From an uncultured Alphaproteobacteria bacterium (lineage in GTDB: Bacteria > Pseudomonadota > Alphaproteobacteria > RS24), in the NCBI GenBank assembly GCA_938091085.1, contig CALKOC010000022.1:1-45749 (forward strand): DNA of 45,749 nucleotides. Reading direction: 5' to 3'. Of the stretch, positions 1 to 9,677 are shown piece by piece. The position numbers and the translations under genes are program-made. Under the pieces are notes generated by a model that worked only from the letters and a program-made list of their open reading frames with translations, ran no database searches and was not told the DNA's origin. Position 1 is the first letter of the stretch. Each line of letters starts with the position of its first letter.

Positions 1-53
1 TTCAATTTTTAACGAAGAAAAACATAAAAAATATAGATATTATGACAAATATC

Positions 54-689
54 TTAGAAAGAAAGCGTTTTTTCTGTTATTTCCTCAGTCTGTTCATAGT
101 CACTATTAACCAACCCTGCGAAGAAGAGCTTAAGCATTGCAGATAATTCTGCCTCAAGTTCTTGAAGCGTTTGGTGCGTAAAAAGCTGGGGATAGTGATA
201 CTTCATTGTTGCTGCCTGAAGAGTTGCAGCAGTTCTTGAGACGTCTTGGACAACAAATTCACCGGTTTTACGACCATAATCCAGCACAATAGCTATCACT
301 CGGCGTTCCCGGCGAAGGCTCTCAAGCAAAAAGCGGGGTCTTTGCGTGGATACAATCTGTGCCAATTCTACCGCTTTCGGCTTATTCTCAAGTTTATGAA
401 AACTTTCTCTTAGGCCAGAAAACATGACTTCTTCAAGTCTTTCACCGGCAGAGCGGACAGGACAATCGATCAGAGGACGTAAGCGTTCAACCGTCATAAT
501 AGACTCTTCACGGGCAATCTCTGTTGCTATATCAAGTTTACCCTTGAAATAGCGGTAAAGATTTCCCGGAGACATATTGCAGTCAGTAGCAACTTCGGCC
601 ATTGTGGTCTTAGGGTAACCATAGTGACTAAATCGTTCTTTAGCTGCCAGAATGATCTGCGTTCTGGTATTCATGTCCAAATCGCTCAT
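54..689 (-). CDS. TetR-family transcriptional regulator
   Basis: A 211-residue DNA-binding regulator of the TetR/AcrR type. The N-terminal helix-turn-helix is clear (residues about 8-55), with the family pattern TMAEVATDCNMSPGNLYRYF. The remainder is an all-helical, poorly conserved ligand domain, so the inducer cannot be named. Length is normal for the family. It is divergent from gpsA with a 99-bp AT-rich gap that probably holds both promoters. The first ATG is used here; a second in-frame ATG five codons later (674) is possible because neither has a strong ribosome-binding site. Its target may be its own promoter or genes left of the window; nothing ties it to gpsA. Confidence 0.88.
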   Translation of the reverse strand: MSDLDMNTRTQIILAAKERFSHYGYPKTTMAEVATDCNMSPGNLYRYFKGKLDIATEIAREESIMTVERLRPLIDCPVRSAGERLEEVMFSGLRESFHKLENKPKAVELAQIVSTQRPRFLLESLRRERRVIAIVLDYGRKTGEFVVQDVSRTAATLQAATMKYHYPQLFTHQTLQELEAELSAMLKLFFAGLVNSDYEQTEEITEKTLSF

Positions 690-788
690 CTTATATTTTT
701 ATGTGCAAAATAATGAATAATCAATAAATTATTTATCGGCATATGACTCAAAAATGTATTATTCAAAAAACTGCCAAGCGAGAGTAAA

Positions 789-1808
789 ATGAAAGACCAA
801 GGCTCTGAATTTAAAAAACCCTGTGTTGTTGGCGCTGGTGCTTGGGGAACAGCACTTGCTGAACTAATTGCCCGCCACGAAAAGCCGGTCAAACTCTGGG
901 CGTTTGAAGACGAAGTCATTCAATCTATAAATCAAGCGCATGAAAACACGCCCTATTTGCCTGGCATTAAACTCTCCTCTTATATAACACCGACAGGGGA
1001 TATGGATGATCTCTCCGACTGTGACCTCGTCCTTATGGTGACGCCCGCGCAGCACATGGCGCATATACTGCAAAATCTCAAGCCACATCTCAGCTCTGAT
1101 GCCATTTTGGTGTTATGTGCAAAAGGTCTTGAACAAAAATCTCTGAAATTTATGTCTGAAGTCGCAGCGGATTATTTTGATGTAAGCCGACTTGCCGTGC
1201 TGTCTGGCCCGAGCTTTGCCGCCGATGTTGCCAAAGGATTGCCAACAGCCGTCACCCTCGCCTGCCAAGACATGCCACTGGGCGAAAAAATTTCTGCAGC
1301 CATCGGCAATCCTAATTTTCGCTTTTATTTGTGCGATGACCTTATCGGCGCAGAAATTGGGGGAGTCGTAAAAAATATTCTCGCAATTGCATGTGGTATT
1401 GCTGACGGGCGCGGTATGGGAGAAAGCGCTCGCGCCGCCCTTACAGCAAGGGGCTATGCCGAAATGACCCGGCTGGGTGTGCAACTCGGCGCCAATCCTC
1501 AAACTCTTGGAGGTCTTGCTGGATTAGGAGATTTAATTCTCACTTGCACCAGCACAAATTCAAGAAATTATTCATTAGGTGTCGCTCTTGGAAAGGGCGA
1601 CCAAAATGCCAATGCTACAGATATAATGGCCTCGCGCAGCAGTGTCAGTGAGGGTGCTTTGAGCGCGCCTGCACTGATAGAGCTGGCATCCAAGCATCAG
1701 GTGGAGATGCCAATTTGCAATGCTATTGCTGAAATTGTCGCCGGACACGTAAATGTAGATATGGCGATTTCGCAACTCCTCGCACGTCCTTTTACCAGCG
1801 AGATGTAA
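789..1808 (+). CDS. gpsA: Glycerol-3-phosphate dehydrogenase [NAD(P)+]
   Basis: Reduces dihydroxyacetone phosphate to sn-glycerol 3-phosphate, the backbone for phospholipid synthesis, in the cytoplasm. The 339-residue protein has the N-terminal Rossmann dinucleotide site (VGAGAWGTALA, about residues 15-25), the LPGIKL segment, the conserved LSGPSFA block, and the catalytic-lysine region GGVVKNILAIACGI near residue 190. The C-terminal GLGDLILTCTSTNSRNY block is also typical. Length matches the family. GAGAG just upstream of the ATG serves as ribosome-binding site. It heads a co-directional run with the YciI, EVE, Rieske and acs genes. Confidence 0.97.
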   Translation: MKDQGSEFKKPCVVGAGAWGTALAELIARHEKPVKLWAFEDEVIQSINQAHENTPYLPGIKLSSYITPTGDMDDLSDCDLVLMVTPAQHMAHILQNLKPHLSSDAILVLCAKGLEQKSLKFMSEVAADYFDVSRLAVLSGPSFAADVAKGLPTAVTLACQDMPLGEKISAAIGNPNFRFYLCDDLIGAEIGGVVKNILAIACGIADGRGMGESARAALTARGYAEMTRLGVQLGANPQTLGGLAGLGDLILTCTSTNSRNYSLGVALGKGDQNANATDIMASRSSVSEGALSAPALIELASKHQVEMPICNAIAEIVAGHVNVDMAISQLLARPFTSEM

Positions 1809-1876
1809 TTATCAATTTTTTCTGATAGGGTTCACTGTCTTAATCATTTGGGACGGCTTAAAGAGGAGTTGGTAAA

Positions 1877-2185
1877 TTGAAATTTTGTTTTATCTGCTGG
1901 GACAAACCTGACCAGCTAAGACTACGAGCATCTACACGAGAAGCGCATCTAACTTATCTAAAAAATGCTGGGAATGTTTTTTTCGCCGGTCCATTTATGT
2001 CTGAAGAAGATGAAGCTAACGAAGCCTCACCAACACCTATTGGCAGCATGCTTGTTATTGAAGCCGAAGACAGGGAAGCCGCGGAAAACTGGGCGGCCTC
2101 CGACCCTTACGCAGTTGCAGGCCTTTTTGACAGTGTCGAAATCCATCCTTGGAATCACTCATTTGGAAGCTTGCCAAAAGCCTGA
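1877..2185 (+). CDS. YciI-family protein
   Basis: A 102-residue protein of the YciI-like dimeric alpha/beta-barrel family; the molecular function of most members is unknown. Visible family features are the short N-terminal strand (FCFICWDKP), the R-E-A-H-L-x-Y-L helix (about residues 21-28), the central G-S-M-L-V-I-E strand, and the D-P-Y-A-x-A-G-L-F motif near residue 80. The start is TTG, chosen because AAGAGGAG lies 6-13 bases upstream and the reading begins with the family's first strand. It sits 68 bp after gpsA and just before the EVE gene. Confidence 0.88.
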   Translation: MKFCFICWDKPDQLRLRASTREAHLTYLKNAGNVFFAGPFMSEEDEANEASPTPIGSMLVIEAEDREAAENWAASDPYAVAGLFDSVEIHPWNHSFGSLPKA

Positions 2186-2217
2186 TAAACTCCAACTCAG
2201 TTACAGAGGAGATGTCT

Positions 2218-2661
2218 ATGGCTTACTGGCTTTTTAAATCTGAACCGGGCAATTGGAGTTGGGATGATCAATGCGCGCGCGGCAAAAAAGGCGAGCATTG
2301 GGACGGCGTTCGTAACTTCCTCGCCAATAAGCAAATGAAAAATATGAAGCTCGGAGATATGGGGTTTTTTTATCACTCTGTGAATGAAAAACGCATTATG
2401 GGAATCGTCGAGGTTATTAAAGAACATTACCCTGACCACACAGATGAATCTGGTCGCTTTGGTATGGTGGACATTGTTGCGCTGCAATCAGCGGAAAAAT
2501 TCGTGACATTGGCCGATATCAAAGCCGAAGAAAAACTTGCCGATATGGTGCTTGTCAATAATTCTCGTCTTTCCGTCCAACCTGTTGCAGCTGCAGAATG
2601 GAAATTCGTTTGCAAAATGGCAGGTCTTGATCCCAGCGGGAAAACACAAAACGCTTTTTGA
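2218..2661 (+). CDS. EVE domain-containing protein
   Basis: A 147-residue EVE-domain protein (PUA-like fold, related to YTH domains), a family thought to bind modified bases in nucleic acid. The family signature is present: MAYWLFKSEP at the start, the W-D-G-V-R-N-x-x-A block, M-x-x-G-D-x-x-F-F-Y-H-S, and GIVEVIKEHYPD. The start at 2218 is preferred over the in-frame ATGs at 2149 and 2212 because AGAGGAG lies six bases upstream and the family begins at MAYWLFK. Its TGA overlaps the ATG of the following Rieske gene by one base, so the two are probably translated together. Confidence 0.92.
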   Translation: MAYWLFKSEPGNWSWDDQCARGKKGEHWDGVRNFLANKQMKNMKLGDMGFFYHSVNEKRIMGIVEVIKEHYPDHTDESGRFGMVDIVALQSAEKFVTLADIKAEEKLADMVLVNNSRLSVQPVAAAEWKFVCKMAGLDPSGKTQNAF

Positions 2662-3050
2662 TGTCTCCTAAAATTTCAACAAATATAACCGGCGACCCTA
2701 TCCCCCTTATCGCGCTAGACGATTTGACAGCGGGAGAAACCAAGGGCGTCGAAATTGAGCTTGATGATGTCGCTGCCAAATATAGCGGCAAAGAAAGCAA
2801 GCGACTGGATTTGATTATCTGGCATCAGGGGGATGAAATTCGGGTTTTCAAAAATGCATGCCCACATGTTGGCTTACCACTTGAAACCTTTCCGGATCGA
2901 TTTTTAACAGCAGATAAAAAGCACCTAATATGCTCTGCACATGCCGCAACATTTGACCATGATGGCACGTGTATTGCCGGCCCCTGCCCGGGAAAAAGTT
3001 TGACCGAATACAAAACGACGACGCTTGACGGATGGTTAATGCTGGGCTGA
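2661..3050 (+). CDS. Rieske [2Fe-2S] domain protein
   Basis: A 129-residue soluble protein with one Rieske iron-sulfur domain. The ligand motifs are CPH (about residue 70) and CSAH (about residue 91), with the usual spacing. The N-terminal 45 residues are extra relative to minimal Rieske ferredoxins. There is no signal peptide or membrane segment, so it is probably a cytoplasmic electron carrier or a regulatory domain; the partner is unknown. It is translationally coupled to the EVE gene by a TGATG overlap and followed by acs. This is distinct from the Rieske ferredoxin at 18137, which lies with the catabolic genes. Confidence 0.87.
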   Translation: MSPKISTNITGDPIPLIALDDLTAGETKGVEIELDDVAAKYSGKESKRLDLIIWHQGDEIRVFKNACPHVGLPLETFPDRFLTADKKHLICSAHAATFDHDGTCIAGPCPGKSLTEYKTTTLDGWLMLG

Positions 3051-3061
3051 AATAGGTTTCT

Positions 3062-3080
3062 CAAGGGGAGTTATCCCTTG
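3062..3080 (+). other. Hairpin in the leader of acs
   Basis: A six-base-pair stem (CAAGGG at 3062-3067 with CCCTTG at 3075-3080) and a seven-base loop lie between the Rieske gene stop and the acs start. No T-run follows on the plus strand, so it is not a typical terminator. It may be a weak regulatory or processing element, or chance. Confidence 0.3.
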
Positions 3081-3119
3081 GGCGAACGAACGGGACATTA
3101 TAAAAATTTGGGGGGTTTA

Positions 3120-5057
3120 ATGGACGAGAAGATTTTTCCGGTCACGGAGGCCGTGGCAGCGCAAGCACTCATCGACAATGAGACCTATCAGGCCATGTAT
3201 GCTGAAAGCATTTCAGACCCAGAAGGTTTTTGGGATAAGCACGGTAAGCGCATAGACTGGATTAAACCCTACACAAAAATCAAAAACACGCATTACAGCA
3301 AAGAAGACGTGTCTATCAAATGGTATGAGGACGGCACACTGAATGCGTGCTGGAACTGTGTAGACCGCCATCTTGATGACCATGGCGATCAAATAGCCAT
3401 TATCTGGGAAGGGGATGAACCAGACCAATCTTCAAATATTACTTACCGTCAATTGCATGAAGAGGTTTGTTTATTTGCCAATACACTTAAAGCCAATGGC
3501 GTGCAGAAAGGGGATAGAGTCACCATTTACATGCCCATGATACCTGAAGCAGCTTATGCGATGCTGGCCTGTGCGCGGATTGGCGCAGTGCATTCAGTTG
3601 TTTTTGGCGGCTTCTCCCCTGAGGCACTAGCTGGACGTATTCTCGATTGCGAAAGCACGTGCGTGATTACTGCAGATGAGGGCGTAAGAGGCGGTAAGAA
3701 AATCCCACTAAAAGCAAACACCGATGAGGCGCTAACAAAATGTCCAGATGTGTCCGCAGTAATTGTGGTTCAACGAACGCGCGGCGATATCACAATGACC
3801 GAAGGTCGTGATGTCTGGTATCACGAGGAAAAGCAAAAAGTACCATCCGATTGTCCCGCCGAAGAAATGTCTGCTGAAGACCCTCTGTTTATTCTTTATA
3901 CATCCGGCTCGACGGGCAAACCTAAAGGGGTGCTACACACTACCGGCGGGTATATGGTTTACGCCTCTATGACGCATGAATATGTTTTTGATTATAAACC
4001 CGGTGAGGTTTATTGGTGCTCAGCGGATGTGGGCTGGGTAACAGGGCATACTTATATCGTCTACGGCCCCCTATCTAACAGAGCCACAACCGTCATGTTT
4101 GAGGGTGTTCCAAATTACCCTGACAGTTCACGCTTCTGGCAGGCTTGTGACAAGCATCAGGTTAATATTTTCTACACCGCGCCAACTGCTTTACGCGCCT
4201 TGATGCGTGAGGGTGATGCCCCTGTTAAATCAGCCAGTCGAAAGAGTATTAGGCTCCTAGGGTCAGTCGGGGAACCAATTAATCCTGAAGCGTGGCTTTG
4301 GTATTATAATGTCGTTGGTGATGGACGATGCCCGATTGTAGATACATGGTGGCAGACCGAAACTGGGGGCGCATTAATTACCCCGCTTCCAGGCGCGACA
4401 GCCCTGAAACCGGGTTCAGCTACGCGGCCATTTTTTGGTATTAAGCCTGTCTTAATGGATGCCGATGGCAAGGTTTTAGAGGGCGCAACATCAGGCAACC
4501 TATGCCTTGAAGATAGCTGGCCAGGACAAATGCGTACCGTTTACGGCGATCATCAACGCTTCATTGACACTTATTTCGTGCAATATCCCGGTACATATTT
4601 TACCGGAGATGGTTGCCGCCGCGACGAGGATGGCTATTACTGGATTACTGGCCGCGTGGATGATGTGCTGAATGTATCCGGTCATAGGCTCGGAACGGCA
4701 GAAATTGAAAGCGCATTGGTAGCGCACCCCGATGTTGCAGAGGCAGCAGTCGTCGGCTATCCGCATGATATTAAAGGCCAAGGCATATATTGCTACATCA
4801 CGCTCAATGCTGGTCTCAGTGGGGATGATGATTTGAAAAAAACTCTTGTGCAATGGGTACGCAAGGAAATCGGGCCGGTTGCTGCGCCTGACCTGCTTCA
4901 ATTTGCTCCCGGCTTACCGAAAACACGGTCGGGCAAAATCATGAGGCGGATTTTAAGAAAAATTGCGGAAGATGATTTTTCTAATCTTGGTGATACATCA
5001 ACACTCGCAGATCCGAGCGTGGTGGAGGATTTAGTAGAAAATCGCCAAAACAAATAG
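3120..5057 (+). CDS. acs: Acetyl-CoA synthetase (AMP-forming)
   Basis: Activates acetate to acetyl-CoA through an acetyl-adenylate in the cytoplasm. The 645-residue length is normal. Visible motifs are the GKRIDWIKP segment near the start, the AMP-binding P-loop [15 protein letters not shown] (about residue 260), the DTWWQTETG block that binds adenylate, the YFTGDG and [12 protein letters not shown] hinge region, and the acetylation-regulated lysine in [11 protein letters not shown] near the C-terminus. The ATG at 3120 is preferred over a TTG at 3078, since GGGG lies just upstream and known members begin close to this point. It is the last gene of the co-directional run and meets the SDHAF4-like gene tail to tail. 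Confidence 0.96.
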   Translation: MDEKIFPVTEAVAAQALIDNETYQAMYAESISDPEGFWDKHGKRIDWIKPYTKIKNTHYSKEDVSIKWYEDGTLNACWNCVDRHLDDHGDQIAIIWEGDEPDQSSNITYRQLHEEVCLFANTLKANGVQKGDRVTIYMPMIPEAAYAMLACARIGAVHSVVFGGFSPEALAGRILDCESTCVITADEGVRGGKKIPLKANTDEALTKCPDVSAVIVVQRTRGDITMTEGRDVWYHEEKQKVPSDCPAEEMSAEDPLFILYTSGSTGKPKGVLHTTGGYMVYASMTHEYVFDYKPGEVYWCSADVGWVTGHTYIVYGPLSNRATTVMFEGVPNYPDSSRFWQACDKHQVNIFYTAPTALRALMREGDAPVKSASRKSIRLLGSVGEPINPEAWLWYYNVVGDGRCPIVDTWWQTETGGALITPLPGATALKPGSATRPFFGIKPVLMDADGKVLEGATSGNLCLEDSWPGQMRTVYGDHQRFIDTYFVQYPGTYFTGDGCRRDEDGYYWITGRVDDVLNVSGHRLGTAEIESALVAHPDVAEAAVVGYPHDIKGQGIYCYITLNAGLSGDDDLKKTLVQWVRKEIGPVAAPDLLQFAPGLPKTRSGKIMRRILRKIAEDDFSNLGDTSTLADPSVVEDLVENRQNK

Positions 5058-5084
5058 GCATGACCCAGATTAAAAATCTTGGAC

Positions 5085-5273
5085 TTAAAAGTCCGTGACA
5101 ATGCCTTTTTTCTCCCAATCCCCATAACGTGTGGGTTCGGGACCCTCCTGACCACCTTTTTCCGGTGGAAGTTGTGCTTGGATATCATCCTGCCGACGGC
5201 GGGCGGCTTCTTCGAGCGCGCGCTTTGCAGCATCACGGCGGCGCGTTTTGGAATTTTCAGTTTCGGTTGTCAT
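5085..5273 (-). CDS. SDHAF4-like succinate dehydrogenase assembly factor (DUF1674)
   Basis: A 62-residue protein. Its C-terminus, EPTRYGDWEKKGIVTDF, is the hallmark of the DUF1674 family, which includes mitochondrial SDHAF4/Sdh8. In mitochondria that factor binds flavinylated SdhA and helps assemble succinate dehydrogenase; the same role here is inferred by homology. The N-terminal part is charged and probably a flexible helix. It sits between the convergent acs gene (27-bp gap) and the divergent rsmB gene (51-bp gap), away from any sdh gene in the window. The family's distribution is one reason for the alphaproteobacterial assignment. Confidence 0.88.
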   Translation of the reverse strand: MTTETENSKTRRRDAAKRALEEAARRRQDDIQAQLPPEKGGQEGPEPTRYGDWEKKGIVTDF

Positions 5274-5324
5274 GAAGCTTATATGGTATCATAAGGGCAA
5301 TATGCCAAGGAGATTGGTGAGAGA

Positions 5325-6722
5325 ATGACAAAAAAACCGAATTGCCGTCGCGCTGCCGCAGCTATGCTCGCGGCAATTGAACGTGGTAAAACTATGGATG
5401 AAGCCGTCGACCGGCTGTCAGATTTATCCCCACCTGACCGTCGACTCGCCAAAGCTATGGCCATGTTTGCCTTACGGCGACGCGGCGACATTACCGCCAT
5501 ATTGGCAAAATATATCAAACGCAACATTCCCGGACGCCCCCATCTGGCGCGTGCCCTGCTCCATATTGGGGCCGTACAAATTTTATTGATGGATATTCCC
5601 GACCATGCCGCCGTAGCAGAAACAGTAAATGCCTGTGGGCGGGGCGAAGCCCCCTATCGCGGGCTTATGAATGCCGTTTTGCGAAAACTCGTCACTGAAA
5701 AGAAAAATAGCGACAATGCTGACAGCACCAAAAACGGCAATGATAATGGCCATGGGCTGAATTACGACCCTCTATCTAATTTCCCGGAATGGATGGCTTT
5801 GCAATGGCAAGAAAATTATGGCGAAGAAAAAGCTGAACGCATCGCTGATATGCATTGCCATAAGCCACCATTGGATTTGTGTTTTAAATCTGCTGAAGCC
5901 GTTCTCCAATTTTTAGACACACTCACCCAAGGAGAAACTTCCAACATAAACTCACAGCAACTGTCTCCTACTGTCATAAGGCTTAATGGTAGTGTTGATG
6001 TAGAAACCCTGCCGGGGTTTGATGCAGGTGATTGGTGGGTACAAGATTTCGCTGCCACCCTACCGGGTATCTGGCTTGATAAGCTCCTTGCAGAAAATCA
6101 ACAAACGGACACACATATTCTCGACCTTTGCGCCGCGCCCGGTGGCAAAACCATTCAGCTCGCATCTATGGGACATCAGCTGACAGCGCTCGACATTTCA
6201 GCCTCCAGACTGGGGAGACTTACAGCCAATCTGTCACGCACCAAGTTGCCAGCAGACATTATTCAAGCAGATATAATGGTGGATATGCCTGAAAGCTCTT
6301 CGCCCCCACTTAAGGGGAAGACATTCGATGCCGTTTTGTTGGATGCGCCTTGTTCAGCCACCGGAACTATCCGCCGACATCCGGACCTGCCTCTCCACCG
6401 GAGAGAGAAAGACGTTCTTAAACTGACAGAAATCCAAAAGGCTATGCTTGATCGTGCAGACCAATGGGTCAGAGTCGGCGGGTTGCTAGCCTATGTGACC
6501 TGCTCACTTGACCCCCGTGAGGGCGAAGCCCAATTAAATGATTTTTTGGAACATCATCCAAATTATGAAGCCTGCGCCCCCACTGGTTTGCCTGAAGATT
6601 TATGCGGGCATCAGAATGAGGGAAGAGCATTTGGCTATTTACGCACCACGCCGGCAGATTGGCGAGACAAGGGCGGCATGGACGGGTTTTTTGCAGCTAT
6701 CTTAAGAAAAATTAAAGCTTAA
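5325..6722 (+). CDS. rsmB: 16S rRNA (cytosine-C5) methyltransferase RsmB/Fmu
   Basis: SAM-dependent enzyme expected to methylate a cytosine C5 in 16S rRNA (C967 in E. coli). Of 465 residues, the N-terminal about 130 form the NusB-like RNA-binding domain. A short insertion rich in N and D (about residues 126-145) follows, then the Rossmann methyltransferase domain. SAM motif I is LDLCAAPGGKT (about residue 267). The two RNA-m5C cysteines are in LDAPCSATG and VTCSLDPREGE. Neighbours rpe, the heparinase-like gene and purH follow in the same direction, an arrangement seen in other alphaproteobacteria. AAGGAG upstream supports the start. Confidence 0.93.
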   Translation: MTKKPNCRRAAAAMLAAIERGKTMDEAVDRLSDLSPPDRRLAKAMAMFALRRRGDITAILAKYIKRNIPGRPHLARALLHIGAVQILLMDIPDHAAVAETVNACGRGEAPYRGLMNAVLRKLVTEKKNSDNADSTKNGNDNGHGLNYDPLSNFPEWMALQWQENYGEEKAERIADMHCHKPPLDLCFKSAEAVLQFLDTLTQGETSNINSQQLSPTVIRLNGSVDVETLPGFDAGDWWVQDFAATLPGIWLDKLLAENQQTDTHILDLCAAPGGKTIQLASMGHQLTALDISASRLGRLTANLSRTKLPADIIQADIMVDMPESSSPPLKGKTFDAVLLDAPCSATGTIRRHPDLPLHRREKDVLKLTEIQKAMLDRADQWVRVGGLLAYVTCSLDPREGEAQLNDFLEHHPNYEACAPTGLPEDLCGHQNEGRAFGYLRTTPADWRDKGGMDGFFAAILRKIKA

Positions 6723-6814
6723 CAAAAAAAGTATCTTGCATTTCAAACCAGACTTTATAATTTGGGTTAAATTTGAAAAAACATGCCCAATAATAAATAA
6801 TAATAAAAAAGTAA

Positions 6815-8869
6815 ATGTCTCAAACTTCAATCGACCGGCTTCATGCAAAAGCCAAGAAGCATAAAAAAAATGGTGATATTGACGCGGCACGCGTTATTTA
6901 CACACAAATCCTTGAGAGTTATCCGCAAAACCTGCGCGCCCGCACCGCCTTGGACGCACTTCAAGAGGTATCTTCCACATCCGCTCATCTGGCAATGTCA
7001 GGTGAAGCAGCCCCAAATATTTTGAGGAAGGATGCCGGTGTCTCTTCGGTAACAATGCAAGATGCGGAACGCCAAAAACTCACTCAATTGCTCCAAAAAG
7101 GACAAGTTAAGGACGCACTAAATTACGCGACAGACTTGCTTAAGAGTTATCCCGACAATCCCATTTTGGTTGAGATGATTTCAAAAACGTTACTTCTGCA
7201 AAAAAACTACCAAGAGGCGCTTCCCCATCTCCAAAAGCTCACCCAAATACACCCGAAGCATGAAGGCCATGCCACAAACCTCCTCGGCTGCCTCAGTCAC
7301 TTAAATGACTATCGCGGTCAGATTACTGCAGGCACAGCTTATCTTGCGCACAATCCAAATCATCTCCCATCACTTTATGCACTGGTTAATGGCTATAATG
7401 GCGTCGAGCTTTATAACCTCGCCGCCGATGCGCTTGAAAAAGCCTATGCTCTTGAACCGGAGAACCAGGAAATCATCAAAGTTATGGGCAACACATTTTT
7501 GAAAGCTAAAAAATTTAACAAAGCCATTAAATTTTATAATAAACGCTTAGAGTTAATTCCGAAGGATAATCTTCAGCTACAAACCAACGTCAGGCTATCC
7601 CTTATTGAGGCCCTCAACGGGGCTGATAAAACTGATGAGGCTTTAACACTTTGCACCACTTTGATTGAACAAGGACACTCTGATGCTGACGCTTATTTAA
7701 AGCAGGGTCACATCTATATGGTTGCTGGCAAAAAAAGCGAGGCCGCCCAATCATTCCGCAAAGTGCTGGCAATAGATAAAAATAATTCTACAGCCCAGAT
7801 ACAGTTGATAACGCTTCAAAAGATTACGGACCCTAACATAGTTAATCTGGACGGACTGGAGAGGTCATTTACCAAAGCGGTACAGGACAAATCTGTTACG
7901 CCGGATCCTGAGCGTATCAATATCGGCTTTGCCTTGGGTAAGGCTTATGGCGATTTAGGAGAGACAGCCAAGGCATTTAATATTTTAAGTAAAGCTAACC
8001 AACTTCATGAAACCTTGTACCCCTATGACACCGGCTATGACGATAAATTGTGTTTCACGATAAAGCATATTTTCAGCCCCATAGATTTCAAGGCATTAAA
8101 CCCGGATTTAACGCGTCCAAAAACCAAAAAAGACGATAAGAAAATGATTTTTATTGTTGGCATGCCGCGCTCCGGAACAAGTCTTGTCGAACAAATTCTA
8201 GCCAGTCATTCCAAAGTGTTTGGCGGGGGGGAACTCACCGCAATGGGCGAGGCAACAGGCGAACTTTTATATTATTTCTCACGTCAACCTGATGTGAAGC
8301 TTACTGAAACGGCTTTCGGGTTAATCGGACAGGCGTATCTAGATAATATTTCAGAAATTGAATGTTCTGAGAGCATTATCACAGATAAAATGCCCCATAA
8401 TTTTGTTCGTCTCGGGTTTATACGTGCGGCCTTTCCCGAGGCAAAAATTATCCATATTAATAGAGACCCGATGGCTGTCTGCTGGTCTAATTTCAAATAT
8501 CAGTTCAACTCTCGCGGGATGGATTATAGCTATTCTCTCGAAAACCTGGCCCATCACTATAGGACCTATCTGGATTTGATGAATTTCTGGCGGGAGAAAT
8601 TCGGTGATGCCATTTACGAGCTGGACTATGAGAAACTGACGACAAATCAGGAAAATGAAACACAAAACTTATTGGATTTTTGCAATCTTGACTTCGAATC
8701 TGCCTGTATCGACTTCCATCAAACTGTCCGTAATGTCAGAACGGCAAGTCAAGTTCAGGTACGCGAGAAAATGTATAAAAACAGCTCACGCGAATGGGAG
8801 GCCTATGCTTCTCACCTCAAACCTCTCCTTGATGGGTTAGGTATTCGAGCGCCTCGAATAGACGCCTAG
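6815..8869 (+). CDS. TPR-repeat sulfotransferase
   Basis: A 684-residue two-part protein. The N-terminal about 400 residues are tetratricopeptide helical pairs (repeats such as A-x-x-x-Y-x-x-x-L-E-x-x-P recur from residue 10 to 340). The C-terminal part is a PAPS-dependent sulfotransferase domain, with the 5'-phosphosulfate loop FIVGMPRSGTSLVEQIL near residue 447 and a 3'-phosphate-type segment INRDPMAVCWSNFKYQF further on. The acceptor could be a protein, glycan or small molecule; the TPR half suggests a protein partner. There is no signal peptide. PAPS is made by cysD-cysNC in the same window, but there is no operon link. Confidence 0.88.
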   Translation: MSQTSIDRLHAKAKKHKKNGDIDAARVIYTQILESYPQNLRARTALDALQEVSSTSAHLAMSGEAAPNILRKDAGVSSVTMQDAERQKLTQLLQKGQVKDALNYATDLLKSYPDNPILVEMISKTLLLQKNYQEALPHLQKLTQIHPKHEGHATNLLGCLSHLNDYRGQITAGTAYLAHNPNHLPSLYALVNGYNGVELYNLAADALEKAYALEPENQEIIKVMGNTFLKAKKFNKAIKFYNKRLELIPKDNLQLQTNVRLSLIEALNGADKTDEALTLCTTLIEQGHSDADAYLKQGHIYMVAGKKSEAAQSFRKVLAIDKNNSTAQIQLITLQKITDPNIVNLDGLERSFTKAVQDKSVTPDPERINIGFALGKAYGDLGETAKAFNILSKANQLHETLYPYDTGYDDKLCFTIKHIFSPIDFKALNPDLTRPKTKKDDKKMIFIVGMPRSGTSLVEQILASHSKVFGGGELTAMGEATGELLYYFSRQPDVKLTETAFGLIGQAYLDNISEIECSESIITDKMPHNFVRLGFIRAAFPEAKIIHINRDPMAVCWSNFKYQFNSRGMDYSYSLENLAHHYRTYLDLMNFWREKFGDAIYELDYEKLTTNQENETQNLLDFCNLDFESACIDFHQTVRNVRTASQVQVREKMYKNSSREWEAYASHLKPLLDGLGIRAPRIDA

Positions 8870-8984
8870 ATAAGCCTCGAGACCAGCCGCGAAATAAAAC
8901 ACTGTATAACCCTTCATCCCTTGCTTGCTAGAAGCATTAAACTGCTTTAATCATTACATAATTCACCAATAACTAGGGGAATCC

Positions 8985-9656
8985 ATGAGTCCCGACAGCA
9001 GAGTAAAAATTTCACCTTCCATTCTCGCGGCGGATTTTGCCTGTCTTGGGGATGAGGTAACTGCAATATGTGAAGCCGGTTGTGATTATGTTCATGTAGA
9101 TGTCATGGATGGGCATTTTGTCCCAAATTTGACCATCGGACCGGGCGTTGTAAAAGCAATAAAACCGCATGCCAGCAAACCCCTTGATGTCCATCTCATG
9201 ATATCTCCCGTGGATTCCTTTATCGACTTATTTGCTGAAGCGGGCGCAGATATCATTACATTCCATCCTGAAGCTGGGCCGCATCCGCATCGAACCGTAC
9301 AAGCGATTAAAGCCGCCGGATGCAAGGCCGGTATATCTTTGAACCCGGCAACACCGATTACCGCGCTCGAAGAGTTGATTAATGACATTGACCTCATCCT
9401 CGTTATGTCAGTCAATCCAGGTTTTGGCGGACAGAAGTTTATAAAAACTCAATTAGATAAAATTCGTCGCATCCGCGACCTCATCACCTCTACCGGACGA
9501 CAGATAGAACTGGAAGTTGACGGTGGAGTTAATTCAGAAAATGCCGAGGAAATTATTGCCGCCGGAGCCGATGTGCTAGTTGCAGGAACTGCTGTATTCC
9601 AAAATGGAAGACAGGCCTATGCTGACAACATCAAGGCTCTAAGGCCCTCCGGCTAG
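8985..9656 (+). CDS. rpe: Ribulose-phosphate 3-epimerase
   Basis: Interconverts ribulose 5-phosphate and xylulose 5-phosphate in the pentose phosphate and Calvin pathways. The 223-residue TIM barrel shows all family blocks: SILAADFACLG, HVDVMDGHFVPN (metal and acid-base residues), DVHLM, MSVNPGFGGQKF and EVDGGV. AGGGG five bases upstream of the ATG supports this start. It is followed after 21 bp by the heparinase-like gene. Confidence 0.97.
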   Translation: MSPDSRVKISPSILAADFACLGDEVTAICEAGCDYVHVDVMDGHFVPNLTIGPGVVKAIKPHASKPLDVHLMISPVDSFIDLFAEAGADIITFHPEAGPHPHRTVQAIKAAGCKAGISLNPATPITALEELINDIDLILVMSVNPGFGGQKFIKTQLDKIRRIRDLITSTGRQIELEVDGGVNSENAEEIIAAGADVLVAGTAVFQNGRQAYADNIKALRPSG

Positions 9657-9677
9657 AACAATAAGCGGTTTTGCTTA

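Noticed and set aside
714-765. Inverted repeat TGAATAAT/ATTATTCA as a TetR operator before gpsA.
   Set aside because: Arms are eight AT-rich bases with a 36-base spacer, too far apart for a typical TetR site and likely by chance.
5081-5094. Small dyad GGACTTAAAAGTCC as a terminator between acs and the SDHAF4-like gene.
   Set aside because: The stem is five to six pairs and overlaps the coding end of the SDHAF4-like gene, with no T-run directly after it.
8933-8955. AAGCA/TGCTT hairpin after the sulfotransferase as a terminator.
   Set aside because: A five-pair stem with only a short T-run is below what I would accept.
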